64,000 nucleotides of DNA from Neostapfia colusana (taxonomy: Eukaryota; Streptophyta; Magnoliopsida; Poales; Poaceae): contig JASWHV010000018.1 in assembly GCA_030760725.1 (NCBI GenBank), positions 20,492,273-20,556,272 on the forward strand, given 5' to 3'. The notes under the pieces are model-generated. The model did no database searches. It was not told where the DNA came from and saw only the letters and a list, made by a program, of their open reading frames with translations. Below, piece by piece: positions 33,040-45,400 of the stretch. A program made the translations under genes and the position numbers. The stretch's first letter is position 1. Every line of letters starts with the position of its first letter.

Positions 33040-34869
33040 CTGCAACCATACGACATTAACCATCAGTCCCGCAAGATTTTGCATGCAGTCCAATAGAACT
33101 GGGCGGAAAAACATTATGACAACAAAACATGCGAAATATCTCGTAAGCAGATAATGTAATAACTTTGCACAAGCTACACCATTACCAGACCAAACACAAG
33201 TTAGTTTAATCCAACTTGATGAACCCCCTCTTTGGAAGCTCACCATAACTGGGTTTGGTCTCTACGAGACATTATTATTGCGTTGTCATCACGTATAACA
33301 CCCTTAGGGTACAACACCCTTTTCAATGAGTTCAACTGTCATTCTTCTGTCAGAATGACCAGTTGCTACCTATTCCAAGTTTTGATCTGGTTCTGGGCAT
33401 TTTCATGACTCAAGTTGAATACCAAAGTTCAAGTTAACTTCAGTATCTTTCCAACGAGTACTCATTTGCCCCCAGATCAGCTTTGATTAAAAAGTTATGT
33501 TAATTCAAAGTTAGCAGAATTTCTGGAAGAATTTTAACAGCACCTCCCTTGGAAGTGGCTGTTTCCAATCCTGATTTCCACTAAATTCTGTGCTGAAACT
33601 TCAGAAACTTTGAATTGCAAAGATGTCAAACATCTTCTACTCTTTCTAAGGATGGATTATATGACAATTTTAGATTTTTCTACTGGGAGTTATATTTGAA
33701 AAACAGATCAGTTCAGAGGATGTTTTACTCTGCCCTGGTTCTGGACAGTTTACATTCCTCTGGGATTTCAGCCATCTTAAGGCGAGTTTCAGCTCTGGAA
33801 GTCTACAACAAAGTTGTAGAGGACTTGAATACCTTTCCAAAACTATATAGCACACCTCCCTGGGCTAAAAGACCTGTGAGTTATGCCCTGTTGAGGATCA
33901 GCAAACGTGCTGCCCAAAACAGAGCACTCTGCTTTTCATACTTTTGGCTATACTGCTCCACTATCCCATTCTTATACCCAACCAGGGTCCTAAATGTTGA
34001 ACCTATAGATTTTAATTCTTTGTTATCATTATTCTCATGCATATGCCTACCATATCTCGGTACTACGTTCCTCACAAAAGAAAATCCTACCCGGATCATA
34101 CCGGCATATACGTCTCAAATGTGGCACTAAACGGTCTCTCGCACACGTTTTCTACACGGATACATACGTGGTTAGTACCTGCAGAAAACCACACAATAAT
34201 GGTGCACTCAATGGTTATTCATTTCAGGCAGTTCCATATTTGAAAGTAAATACAAACGCCCGTATCATTGTCATACGGCCGTCCTTGAGTTAGGTCACGT
34301 CTCAAGGTACGTGATCGTGTTTCAACACCACACGACGGGGAACCCGAGTATGTCATGAACGGGTCGTCACGGTTGGGAATGTCATCAACCCAACAGATAC
34401 CACCTACTGCCCTGCAGGGCACGCCGATGGCAAGCGCTGCGTATGTCCTCCTGGGCTATTTCCAGACGAACACACTTTCGCGTTACTGACCACGCGATGG
34501 GGTCTCCGCTTACTTGCCTAATGCACGCTAGGGATCAGCGTTTCATATGAACTCAGGGACATGAAGAGTCCAAGAGATTCATATTGACATCTCACACCAA
34601 GCTGTGAGATCAATCCCTGAACCATGTTCCTCGTCAGGGAGAGCTAACCGAAATTGAACCGCTTTCGGTGGCGTTCCTTACCATACTTACCAGAGCGTAG
34701 GTGCGTCGTTACATAATTGAAATTCAGAATTATAACATATAAGTTAGTCTTTGCCACTTTAAGTAACTAGTCTAATATAGTCCTTACTTGGGCAACTACC
34801 GATTCCTCACCGTACACCTAAGTTTTTTCCCATAATGCAGTCCTTTAGTACTGTGCTATCCCCACTGCA
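33040..34869 (-). other. Element C untranslated leader, no ORF0
   Basis: This is 1.8 kb between gag and the primer site. The gag ATG is directly preceded by GGTTGCAG, an acceptor-like AG. The region aligns with the B leader, but the roughly 1-kb ORF0 of B is not present. A 171-codon frame on the opposite strand (33615-34130) has no recognisable domain and is probably chance. Confidence 0.6.
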
Positions 34870-34881
34870 GCTCTGATACCA
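34870..34881 (-). other. Element C primer binding site (tRNA-iMet type)
   Basis: The minus strand reads TGGTATCAGAGC three bases inside the right LTR. It fixes orientation and the LTR boundary at 34885. Confidence 0.93.
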
Positions 34882-34884
34882 GGC

Positions 34885-37800
34885 TGTGGCGGACTGGGAT
34901 CCGCTCATCCAGGATCGCAGAGGGTGGTGCCGCGCGATGCGACACCCGACAGCACACGTCATAAGAACACAATATATTACATGGGAAAAACAGCTGAAAC
35001 TGTACAAACAAGTACAAACTTCAGTTACAATTATTGTTCTATTACACAGCGGAAGACTACACTATACAACTCACGCCCGCCTATTTAGCAAAAGTCGGTT
35101 GCCCAGCCCTAGGGCAACCCACACTAGCTGCACGTCTCAGCTCAGCGCGGCGTGTACGGCTCCCACTCAGCCGTGGTCCCCGACGGAGGGTAACCCTCGC
35201 CGGTGGACTCGTACTCCGAGTCCGTGGGTGGCTCCTCACCTGAAAAACACTTAAGCAGCAACCGTGAGCACGAAGGCTCAGCAAGGCTTAACCGACTCAC
35301 CTAAGCATGAAACTCTACATGAGGTATACCAAGACATAGGTTGGTAGCATTTCAGCAAAACGACACGCCTACAAGTTCATCCTTAGTTCATCTTTTAGCA
35401 ACAAGTTAACAGTTCATGAAATCTGAAATTTAGTAAGCAGTGTTTGGTGGCACTTATGTAGCAATACAATTATATCAATCAGCATCATTGAATCAACATA
35501 TTTCATCCATTAGTCTACGTTACGACGCAGTGAACAAGCAGTACTCGTCACCGCGAGGGACGGCGAATCGACTCGATATACACCTGCAGGGAAAACCCAA
35601 AGAGCACGTCACGTACGCCCACCCGTGGAGCTGCACAGCACGCTCACTCGATGTCGTACGGGACAACCTTTCACCCAACAGCCCAAACGTCGAACCGGTC
35701 GCACCGAAACGAGCAGGAGGTTCCCCACACGGAGCATCTCTCTATGCCCGTTGGCAGATTTCCACCTTGCTGCCCTCAACCTACACCTATAAATCGGTGT
35801 GCTATGCCTCGACGCCCGGAGGTTTAGGCTACATCGGTTTATCGGGGCCCATATATCCGATATGCCTTCGGTACGTTCAATACTTGTTCAGCAGGGCCGC
35901 ACACGGATCGGTCCTCAATCGACACGGGCAGGGCTGCGCACACAAGACTCTCTCTTGCTGCGCCCTAGCCCCTGCCTAGTCTCATTTTCATTACTAAAGT
36001 GATCTCACATCACTCAACCGAACCCGTGTGTCCCAAGCCTATCTCGCGAGTAGATTCCAACTACTCGACTTGTACCGAAGTCCTATGACTCATTAAGCAT
36101 AGCCTGTCTACTCGAGGTCCTTGACACTACCCTCACTCTTTTAGGAACCTTTGGTTATGCAAGTGGGGTTTCATTCACCCTATACCTAATGCACAATCAT
36201 ACTTCACATGACACATGTAAACAAAGTAAAACTTTTAAAAAGGGTTAATGCAAACCGGGGCTTGCCTTGTTGCTGCTGGTCAGGAGTTAGTTCTTCGTCC
36301 GGAAGGAGGAAGTCCAGCACTTCCGGAGTCTCTTCTTCAACGGCTACACGTTAATGAAATACTACATGTTAATTTATATGCAAAAGTGAGTCTAGAGTAA
36401 GACTTCTACTATTAGTTCTAATAACCAGCCTCTAATACCTGGAACTTTGTTTAAGAATTTAAATATGAACTGGTGTTGGTGGTTTGGCTTGGACTTAATC
36501 ACATGGTCAAATGCTAAGTGGTTTTCCCCCTTTTTCCATCTTAGTCCCTTAAGTGGGTAAACAGGACAGGGGTGATCTAGAGCTCCAATGGAGCTGAGAA
36601 TTTTTGTGTGAGTTCCTTGTCACAAGAAAACTCTCTGGACCAAACATTAGCACTTTTCATGGAGTGGTTTGCTCAGAATAATTCTCTTGGCAAATCAGCA
36701 AGGAAGAATTAATTCTGAGGTAATACCCCTGTTCATGCTCAACTTAATGAACTACAATTTCTATTATAGCTCATAGAGTTTGCATGAATTTTCCTAGCAT
36801 TTTTGGAGTCAAGGTTTGCCCAGAATTGAATTTCCAAGTTTTGGAAATTCTCTGAAAATGTTTCTGCATTCAAATGAACACAGCACCTTCAAATTTGAAT
36901 TGCTCTGACCAATTCAACTCCAAATGGTCTGAAACTATTACAGGGGTTTACTAATGTCTTAAAGAACATTCTGGCAAAATTTGGGAATTTTTGGATGAAC
37001 CAAACTCCCTCTAAAATTCTTTTGCTGAAAAGCTTTAAAGAATTTTCCAGAATTAATTAATGGGTTTCATACAAATTGGGTTGTATCTCTGGACAGAGCT
37101 ATGCAAGATGAATCCAACCCAATTTGAATCACTAATTTTGGAGCTTCCTAGCAAAAGTTATGCAGTTCCAAAGTTTGAACCAATTCTGGAATTCAAATTA
37201 ATTCGGGAAAAGTTCAAACTCTGCCTGTGGGTCCACCCTACACGTGTCAACCGCCGGACTCGCGCCACACGGGGGCCACAGACCCCTTCCCGCGCCACCA
37301 CATGGAATCACACGCCACAGCTGATCCGGGGTTTTAATCTTCAGCTGCTGACACGTGGGCCCGGTGGGTCTTCTTCCTCCTCTCGCTCCCGCGCCTCCCC
37401 CTCGCCGGCGCTGTACTGGAGCTCGCCGGACTCAGCTTCCCGGCCACCTCTCGGCCGGAGACTCGCCGCCTGGGGGTTTTCAGGGTCGGGGAACAAGTCT
37501 ATGGGGTTGGCTCGGGCTGCCGGTGGCCGGAAGTAGGCTGGCGACGAGCCGCGGCCTTCGGTGATGATTGGCACCGCCGCCCGAGCACATTAGCCCGCCA
37601 AAAGCTCGGCGGATCCGCTCTAAAGCATCAGTGGAGGTCAGGAAATCTCGGCGTGGCCTCAACCTGGCTCGGAAACGACGGCAAACCGGTTGTCACCGTG
37701 CGCCCGCGTGTTCCCGCCATGGCCGCCGACCGAAAAGCTCGAAATTAGCTGTAACTACGGCGTTTTTAGCTAGGGTTGTGGAGGGAAAAGGTTCCCTATC

Positions 37801-38952
37801 CTCTCTAGTTCTGGTGTGCGCAAAATGAACAACTTTAACCGAGAATTGAGCGTAAATTTCCACAGTTCTTACCCGCGGTCCGGTTTTCCTCGTCCGAGGG
37901 GAAAACTTGAAATTCCGAAGCTACGTCGCACGGATTGCTCTGGAATTTGGAGAGGAGCAGCGCAGGGAGTTGGCGCACCTTGGGGCGCTCTTGCTCAGTC
38001 GTGAAACTGGTTGGTGTGAGCTGCCCACGGGAGCACCTTTGCTCGGTTCTCACCGGCGGCCACGAAAACGTGGTTTCTCTCGGTGGGTAGTGGTTCACTT
38101 GACCGGAAGTGATGCGGGTAGTGCGTGGGAGGTCTGAGGATATATGTTTGCTGCGCTGCCGGCGTTGGTACACGAGGGACGATCGCTCCTGAGTGAGTCG
38201 ATCACAGCGGCGGCTCCTCGGCGTTTTGTCGTGCGAGAGGGCGGTGACTGGGGGTCGGCCCGTGGTCGTGGCGAGCTGGGGCACGGCCGGGAGTTACTGC
38301 GCCCGCACAAGGAGCTCGCCAGCGCGCGAGGGGAGAGCAGGAGGTGGCGTCCGGCGTTTTCACGGCGTGTCGCGTGGAGCCTCGGCTCTGTTCCGAGTGC
38401 AAGACTTAGCCCTTAAGGCTGTTAACTATTGTGCCATTTTAACCCTCCCAATGACATGTGGGACCCACTTGTCAGGGCTCCCCCACCCCTCAAAAGATCT
38501 CCAAAGCTTAGCCAGAGATGAATCCCAATATTTGGAGTTTGAAACTGACCTACATTTGTATGGTTGAGCTCATTTCCCCCAAATTCAAATAAATATTTGA
38601 ATTCTTGGCATATTTGGACCCTTTTTGGAAAAATGGGTAGCACATCTTTTTGAAAATTTCTGAACTTTGCCTCCCCACTAATTTGGACCTGAGAAATCCA
38701 ATTATGCACTTTGATACTTGGTTTAGCTGCTGAAATCCTGAGTTTGAATGCAACAGTTTGGAAACACACTCTCATGTGTGATCACATGTGTATAATTTTT
38801 CCCATGTTGTGAGAGTGTAAGTTTCCCCTCTAACCACTTCTTTGATAAAGGTTACTTGCTCCTCCCATCCCTTACCAGCCATCCACAACAAGAGCTGAGG
38901 TGTGGTGAAGTGAAGAAAAGTTTTTGCAAGTCCCATTTCTTGGGCTTTTACA
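34885..38952 (-). repeat. Element C 5' LTR (right)
   Basis: 4068 bases, same length as the left LTR at a constant offset of 10512. The one difference found is G at 38409 against T at 27897. It drives transcription of the intact gag-pol on the minus strand. Confidence 0.96.
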
Positions 38953-38957
38953 TGCAT
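38953..38957 (+). repeat. Target duplication TGCAT, right copy (element C)
   Basis: Identical to 24368-24372. A's 3' LTR continues immediately with GGCACAAGAGG, as at 1280 in A's 5' LTR. Confidence 0.97.
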
Positions 38958-40044
38958 GGCACAAGAGGGGGCCCGTGGGTGGGAGAATTGGAGATTCTAG
39001 CCTGTCGGTGAAACCTTAGTGAGTCCATACATCTAGTAACCCCTTTGTAAAGGCTATTTTGTGATCTCTTGGCCATACACCGATGGATGTGTACTGGTAT
39101 AATGGAGGTTCTGCAGTCGCCGACGGGTGACGAAATCACAAACCTGTGGGTAAAGAGGTACAAACTCTGCAGAGTTATTAAAACTATCATGATAGCCGAG
39201 CTTACGGTCACGAGCACCTGGCTAAACTGCCATGATTAGATGGGATGGTTACTGGGATGGTTATTGGGATAGTTATTGGGAAGGTTCTTTGTTATGGTTA
39301 TGGATTTGGTTATGGTTTGGTTTGGAACTGTGGAGTCCGGGAGATGAGATGGTTGCATGACTGATGGGTCATGACATGAGATTGGTCTCGGTGCGAGACG
39401 AGGTTGTTTTATGAGGTGAGATTGTAGCGAATACGAGGAGGTATTCGTGAGTATGAATAAAAGATTGGTTAATGTTCGGATGGAACACGGGAAGTGATGG
39501 AGGTATGTTGGTAATTTAATACATGTTGGGATTACATTTAAACTTAAGTTGTTGTTTTATCATGGTTTTTACAGAACTGCTTTTCTGCAAATAAACCTTT
39601 TATGCCTACCTTGTTTATGAGCTGCATATCATGTGTTTTCCCGCACTTGCTGAGTACATCATTGTACTCAAACTTGCATTATTATTTCTTCATCAACAGC
39701 AAGAGAAGACTACTATGAAGACCGAGTAGAGCATTATGGCGTGTGATCTGTTCTCAACCTTGCCTGTGGAGGGAGTATAGATGGAGCCACTTCTGCTTAG
39801 TTTTGCTTCCGCATTAGTTTTTGCTTCCGCATTTAAATAAGGACTTCCGCTGCATAGAATTAAGATTTCCGCTGTGAGCATGAGTCCAAGACTCATGAGA
39901 TGTCGTAATAAACTCTGTTATTCATGGTAATATATAATCTGAATTCAGTTTGTGGAACGTATGTGTATGTGTGATGAACATCCTGGGCACACATATGCAT
40001 TAGTTCTCGGTTCCGTGGTTTTCCACAGAATTGAGGGCGTCACA
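38958..40044 (+). repeat. Element A 3' LTR, second part
   Basis: 1087 bases colinear with 1280-2366 of the 5' LTR and equal in length. It ends GGGCGTCACA at 40044. The five bases after it, GTGAT (40045-40049), should be A's target duplication; the other copy would lie upstream of the window. Confidence 0.95.
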
Positions 40045-42373
40045 GTGATGATCTCATATCCCATTCTAAGCATGGCTAAGCATGAGTAGTATGAATGACA
40101 TAATAAAATAAGTCCCAACCTAGGCTACAAGGAAGCAAGATAATGAAAATTTAGGGAAACTTCCTAGCATGGGTATCATATTCCAAATTGACAATACAAG
40201 GAAATTCTAACTACACATTCTAGTATAGGATCAAAGTGGTCAAGGACACTTGCCTTCTTCCTGCTGCTCCGGGAATGGAAAGTCTTGATCTTAAAAGGTG
40301 AGAACGGGCTGTGGGGCAGGTTCTACTCATGCCAACACACACATAGCAAGAGAAAACAACATTCCATGCAAGTCGTACATACATACACATTAAAGTCATA
40401 CACATAATTAAGTTTTGTGTTTACCCTAGATAGGTTGATTCTATGCATGCATGCACTTCTAAACATATATATCACTTCTAATCTTTGATATTCAGACTTC
40501 TAAGTGCCCACTAAATGTGAATTTTCAATTTTAGCAAATTTTCTGTATTAGATAATACACTTCTTAGTCACAATATTTGCATGAAATGTAATTTCCAACT
40601 TCAAATACGTTTTCAGATCTCCTACAGAATTTCAAACTTGAAGTTTTGGATTTAGGGACCTCATTTGACCTTTACTAATTATGTCTACCTATTTTCTATA
40701 TTTTCAAATTTATTTTCTATGCCTAAAAGTAGATTTCAGCACTAAAACAGAAAAATATATCTCCTACACAGAATATATATTGATATAAATTGCCCAACAA
40801 AATATCTTTTGGCTTCCTATCTGATGGGTTCAATTTTAAACATATTTTTGCCTATTTTTCAGAATTATTTCAAGCCTAAAAATGAATTTCAGCACTAAAA
40901 CAGCAAAATAAATTCATACACAAAATTTATACTGTTCCAAATACCTAAACAGAACCTTTATAAATTTTCCCTACCCTTTTTGGTTACTTAGATTCATTTT
41001 CTTCACATATTAAATTTGTTTTATGCCTAAAAGGGTATATTTCAGAAATAAATAACAAAACAGCAACCTCATTGAAATTTCAAAGTTTATTTTTCATCTA
41101 AATTCAAACTTCAGATTGTTCTACAAGTTTTTAACAGAGTTAGAATAATGTAAACTGAATTTATACCTATGTTTGAATTTAAATCATACTCAATTTGCTT
41201 GAATTTCTAAATTAAATATTCCTCCAGGGTTTAAATTTAAATTCTATACTGCTGCAGGGTCCAAATTATATTTCCCAAAAATCTCAGGGGTCAATGCATC
41301 ATTTTCAGAGGGTATTTCCTAATTTCTATCAAGTCCAGGGGCTAAAACTGATTATTAAACGCATTTTCATAAATTCCCGAGGGTCCAGGGGCTAGATCGG
41401 AAGTTTTCCGGGGCTAGATCCTTTTTCCTCAGAACCCCAGAGGGTAGCGCGTAAGTTTCCCGGGGCTTATAATGCGGGGCTGATGTGGGCCGTTGGATTT
41501 AAAACGGACGGCCGAGATTATAACGCGAAGGGGCGCGGGATATCTAACTGTGGCCGCATGATTTAAAACGGACGGGCCACAGAGGGCCACGTCGCCCTGG
41601 TCGTGTGCGGGCGGCGCTGCCCGGCGGCGGGGGGCGCCGGGGCGCGGGAAGTTTCAGTTTTTCGTCTACACTCTCTAAAACTTAGATTTCTTGGCATAGA
41701 ATGGGAGAAGGGAGGTAGGGGAGCTCACCAGTGGGCTTTTCGTGAACTAGAAAGGCTCGGAAGGGCTCAACGGCGGCGAGGAGCGGCGACTGAAGGTGAT
41801 CTTTGGTGGGAGAGCGACGGGGTCGATCCTCCTCGAAATTTCTTCAGCGATGAGCTTCTCTGGGGGCAGTCAAGCACTGCGAACATGTTAGAATGGAGGG
41901 AACGGAAGGGGAAACTTGGAAGAGAGCAGCAGCGGCGGCGGTTCTCACCTTGCTTCGGGTGTGGCCGATCGGGGAGAAAAAAGGCGGGGGTTCCTGTGTT
42001 TAAATGGACGAGGGGGGGCGGCGGGTTCGGTTGAGGTGGTGCAGAAACTGGCGGGCCGGAGATCGTGGCTCGTGGGCGCGGGGTTCAGATGAGGTGGCGC
42101 GATCGAGCGCGAGAGAAAAGACGGCGGTTGGGAGAAGAAGGTGCTGACAGGCGGGGCCCGCGCGGTAGTGAGAGGAAGGGGGAAAGAGGCTGCGGGCTGC
42201 TGGGCTGTCTCGGGTAGGTTTCGGCCCAATGCCCCTTTTTCTTTTTATTTTCCTTTTTCTTTTTCTGTTTTGCTTTCAAATCTGAATTTCTAGTTTGGAT
42301 TTGGATTTTCCTTAAACATGCATCACATTCATTTGATAGAGATTTAAATTTTCAATATTTTGGGGCTGTTACA
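40045..42373 (-). repeat. Element D 3' LTR, right-hand fragment
   Basis: It matches 49389-51758 of D's other LTR. It starts exactly where element A ends, so the rest of this LTR lies left of A, outside the window. By eye it has more than 55 substitutions and several indels against the other copy (about 2.5%), more than for A, B or C. It ends GGCTGTTACA. The GC-rich core is at about 41380-42220. Confidence 0.93.
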
Positions 42374-42379
42374 ACTCTA

Positions 42380-42410
42380 CCCCCTTTAAAAGAAATCTCG
42401 TCCTCGAGAT
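42380..42410 (-). other. Element D polypurine tract and palindrome
   Basis: On the minus strand the palindrome ATCTCG/CGAGAT (42395-42410) is followed by TTTAAAGGGGG and then the 3' LTR. The order is the same as in A, B and C. Confidence 0.83.
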
Positions 42411-42418
42411 GGGTGACC

Positions 42419-45400
42419 CTAGGGGAATAAATCCGGAAACTGTGCCTTGAGCTCGTCTTCTCGCTCCCATGTGGCTTCTTCTTCTTCTGAGTGGTGCTTC
42501 CACTGCACTTTGCACATTCGGATTCTTTTGTTCCTTGTGATACGGTCCATCGTCTCCAGAATCTTGACCGGCTGTTCGGCATACAAAAGGTATTCTTGGA
42601 CATCCACCTCATTCATGGGTAACTTCTCTTCGGGTGTTCTTAAGCATTTCTTGAGTTGTGACACATGGAACACATCGTGCACATCTGATAGACGAGCCGA
42701 TAGTTCTTGCTGATATGCCACTTCGCCTTTCCTCTCTAGAATCTGGAAAGGTCCAATATATCGAGGTGATAGTTTCCCTTTCACTTTGAATCGACGAAGC
42801 CCTCGGATAGGAGACACCTTGAGGTAGACGTAGTCCCCTACATTGAAAGTGAGCTCCCTCCTTCGTATATCAGCATAGCTCTTTTGTCGGGTATGGGCTA
42901 TTCTCAAGTTGTTGCGGATTTCTCGCACTTTCGCTTCGACATCTTGTAGTACCTCTGGCACAAATACTTTGCTCTCCCCAGTTTGATTCCAAAACAATGG
43001 AGTTCTGCATTTCCTCCCATACAACGCCTCGAAGGGTGACATCTTCATACTAGCATGATAGCTGTTGTTATATGAGAACTCCGCATACGGTAAGTTCTTA
43101 TCCCAACTCCTATTATTCTTGAGTGCACAAGCTCTCAACATATCCTCAAGGATTGATTGGTCCTTTCGGTCTGCCCGTCAGTCTGTGGGTGGTGTGCGGA
43201 ACTAAAATTCAGATGAGTCCCCATGGTTTCATGTAACTTCTGCCAGAACCTTGAGGTGAACTGTGTACCTCGATCTGACACTATCTTCTTTGGCACTCTA
43301 TGAAAACACACGATTCTTGACATGTACAATTTTGCCAATTTGGATCCGCCATAGCTTTCTTTCACGGGGATGAAATGCCTGTCGATTATGACCCATATCA
43401 AATCATATCCCGATTGGGTCCTAGGAAGTCCCACTATGAAGTCCATACCTATTTCTTCCCATTTCCATTCAGGTACTTTGCGTGGTTGCAACAATCCGGT
43501 GGGCCGTTGATGTTCTGCTTTTACTAGCTGGCATGTGTCACATAGGGCAACATGCTCCGCAACATCCTGCTTCATGCCATACCACCAATATCTGCTTTTG
43601 AGGTCATGATACATCTTCGTACTCCCAGGATGAATGGAATAGTCAGAATCATGAGCCTCTCTCAGAATTAGCTCACGGATTTCTTTTACCTCTGGTACAC
43701 ATATTCTTTTCCCATGCCACACCGTACCTTATTCATCCTCTCTAAACCCAGGAGCTTTATTCTCCTTGACGAGTCTTCTAATTTCTTGTATTTTCTCGTC
43801 ATCCTTCTGACCATTGTGTATGTCTTGCTCCAATGTGGAGTCCACTTCCATGGCAATGGCCTCACCATTATTTACCAGGCATAGATTGAGTTTTGCGAAT
43901 TCCTCTCTCAATTCTGTAGGTGTCTCGTTTAAGCTCAACATGTTGACATGCACCTTCCGGCTTAAGGCATCTGCCACGACGTTCGCTTTCCCAGGATGAT
44001 AGTTGATACCCACATCAAAGTCATTGATTAGCTCTAACCATCTCCTTTGTCTGAGGTTGAGATCTGGCTGTGTGAAAATGTACTTTAAGCTTTTATGGTC
44101 TGTATATATTTCCGTCCTCTTTCCCATCAAGTAATGCCTCTAAAGCTTCAATGCGTAGACCACTGCGGCTAGCTCTAGGTCATGCGTAGGATAGTTCTTC
44201 TCGTGTTTTCGAAGCTGCCTAGAGGCATAAGCAACGACATGCCCCTCTTGCATGAGAACACATCCCAATCCATGTCCAGAAGCATCACAATATACTAAAA
44301 AATTCTTCTGCATGTCTGGCAAAACTAGCACTGGGGTTGTTGTTAATATTTTCTTCAACTCTTGGAAGCTTGTCTCACAATCCGGAGTCCACGTGAATGT
44401 GATTCCCTTCTCTAGAATTTTGGTGAGGGGCCTTGAGATCTTGGAGAAGCCCTCAATGAACCGTCGATAGTACCCAACCAATCCTAAGAAGCTTCGGATT
44501 TCCCCGACGTTTTCCGAGGTCTTCCACTTCTGCACATCTGCGATCTTAGTGGGGTCCACGGAGATTCCTCCTTCAGAGATTATATGTCCCAAAAAGGGGA
44601 CTCTCTTCAGCCAGAACTCACACTTGCTTAGCTTGGCATATAGTTGGTGCTCTCTCAATTTTTGCAGCACCAGCCTTAGATGCTTTTCATGTTCTTCCTC
44701 ATCTTTGGAGAAGACGAGAATGTCATCAATGAAAACCACCATGAACTTGTCCAAATACTCCATGAATACCTTGTTCATGAGGTACATGAAGTATGCCGGG
44801 GCATTGTTTAGCTCGAACGGCATGACGGTGTATTCATACAGTCCGTACCTAGATACGAAAGCTGTCTTGGGGATGTCGGTTGGCCTTATCTTCAATTGGT
44901 GATATCCCGATCTGAGATCAATTTTTGAGAACACACAAGCTCCTCTCAACTGATCAAACAAGTCTTCAATGCGAGGTAACAGATACTTGTTCTTGATGGT
45001 TACCTCATTCAACGCACGATAGTCTACGCATAGCCTTTGAGTTCCATCCTTCTTAGGCACAAATATCACCGGAGCTCCCCATGGCGAGGAACTAGGACGA
45101 ATATACCCTTTCTCCGTCAATTCCCGGATATGTTCTTTTTGCTCTTCTAGTTGTTTGGAATCCATACGGTAAGGCCTCTTGTATATCGGGGCGGTTCCAG
45201 GCATTAGTTCAATCGCGAACTCCACTTCACGATCTGGGGGCATACCTGGCAACTCTTCAGGAAAAATATCCGGATATTCCTTGATGACCCTTATCTCTTC
45301 CAATTCCACTTCCACTTGATTGAGTTTAATGTCCCCCTAGGTTCTTGGACATCTATAATTTTTACTTTGGTGCTACTAGTGTGAGTTTGTTCCACCGTTC

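Larger units (their letters stand above)
24373..38952 (-). mobile_element. Element C: complete, very young Ty3/gypsy retrotransposon
   Basis: A 14.6-kb minus-strand element sits inside A's 3' LTR. Both LTRs are 4068 bases. Comparison by eye and of the shared frames gives a single difference (T at 27897, G at 38409). It has a perfect TGCAT duplication, a tRNA-iMet primer site, a polypurine tract and an uninterrupted gag-pol. With the often-used grass rate of 1.3e-8 per site per year, one difference means an insertion of the order of ten thousand years ago. It is the best candidate in the window for a mobile copy. Confidence 0.97.

Noticed and set aside
33040..33246. N-terminal extension of C's gag frame by 69 codons
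   Set aside because: The extension has no similarity to the gag starts of A, B or D, and an acceptor-like AG directly precedes the ATG at 33039.
33615..34130. 171-codon frame on the + strand in C's leader
   Set aside because: It is antisense to the element, has no recognisable domain, lies in untranslated leader sequence and is not conserved as a frame in the matching B leader.
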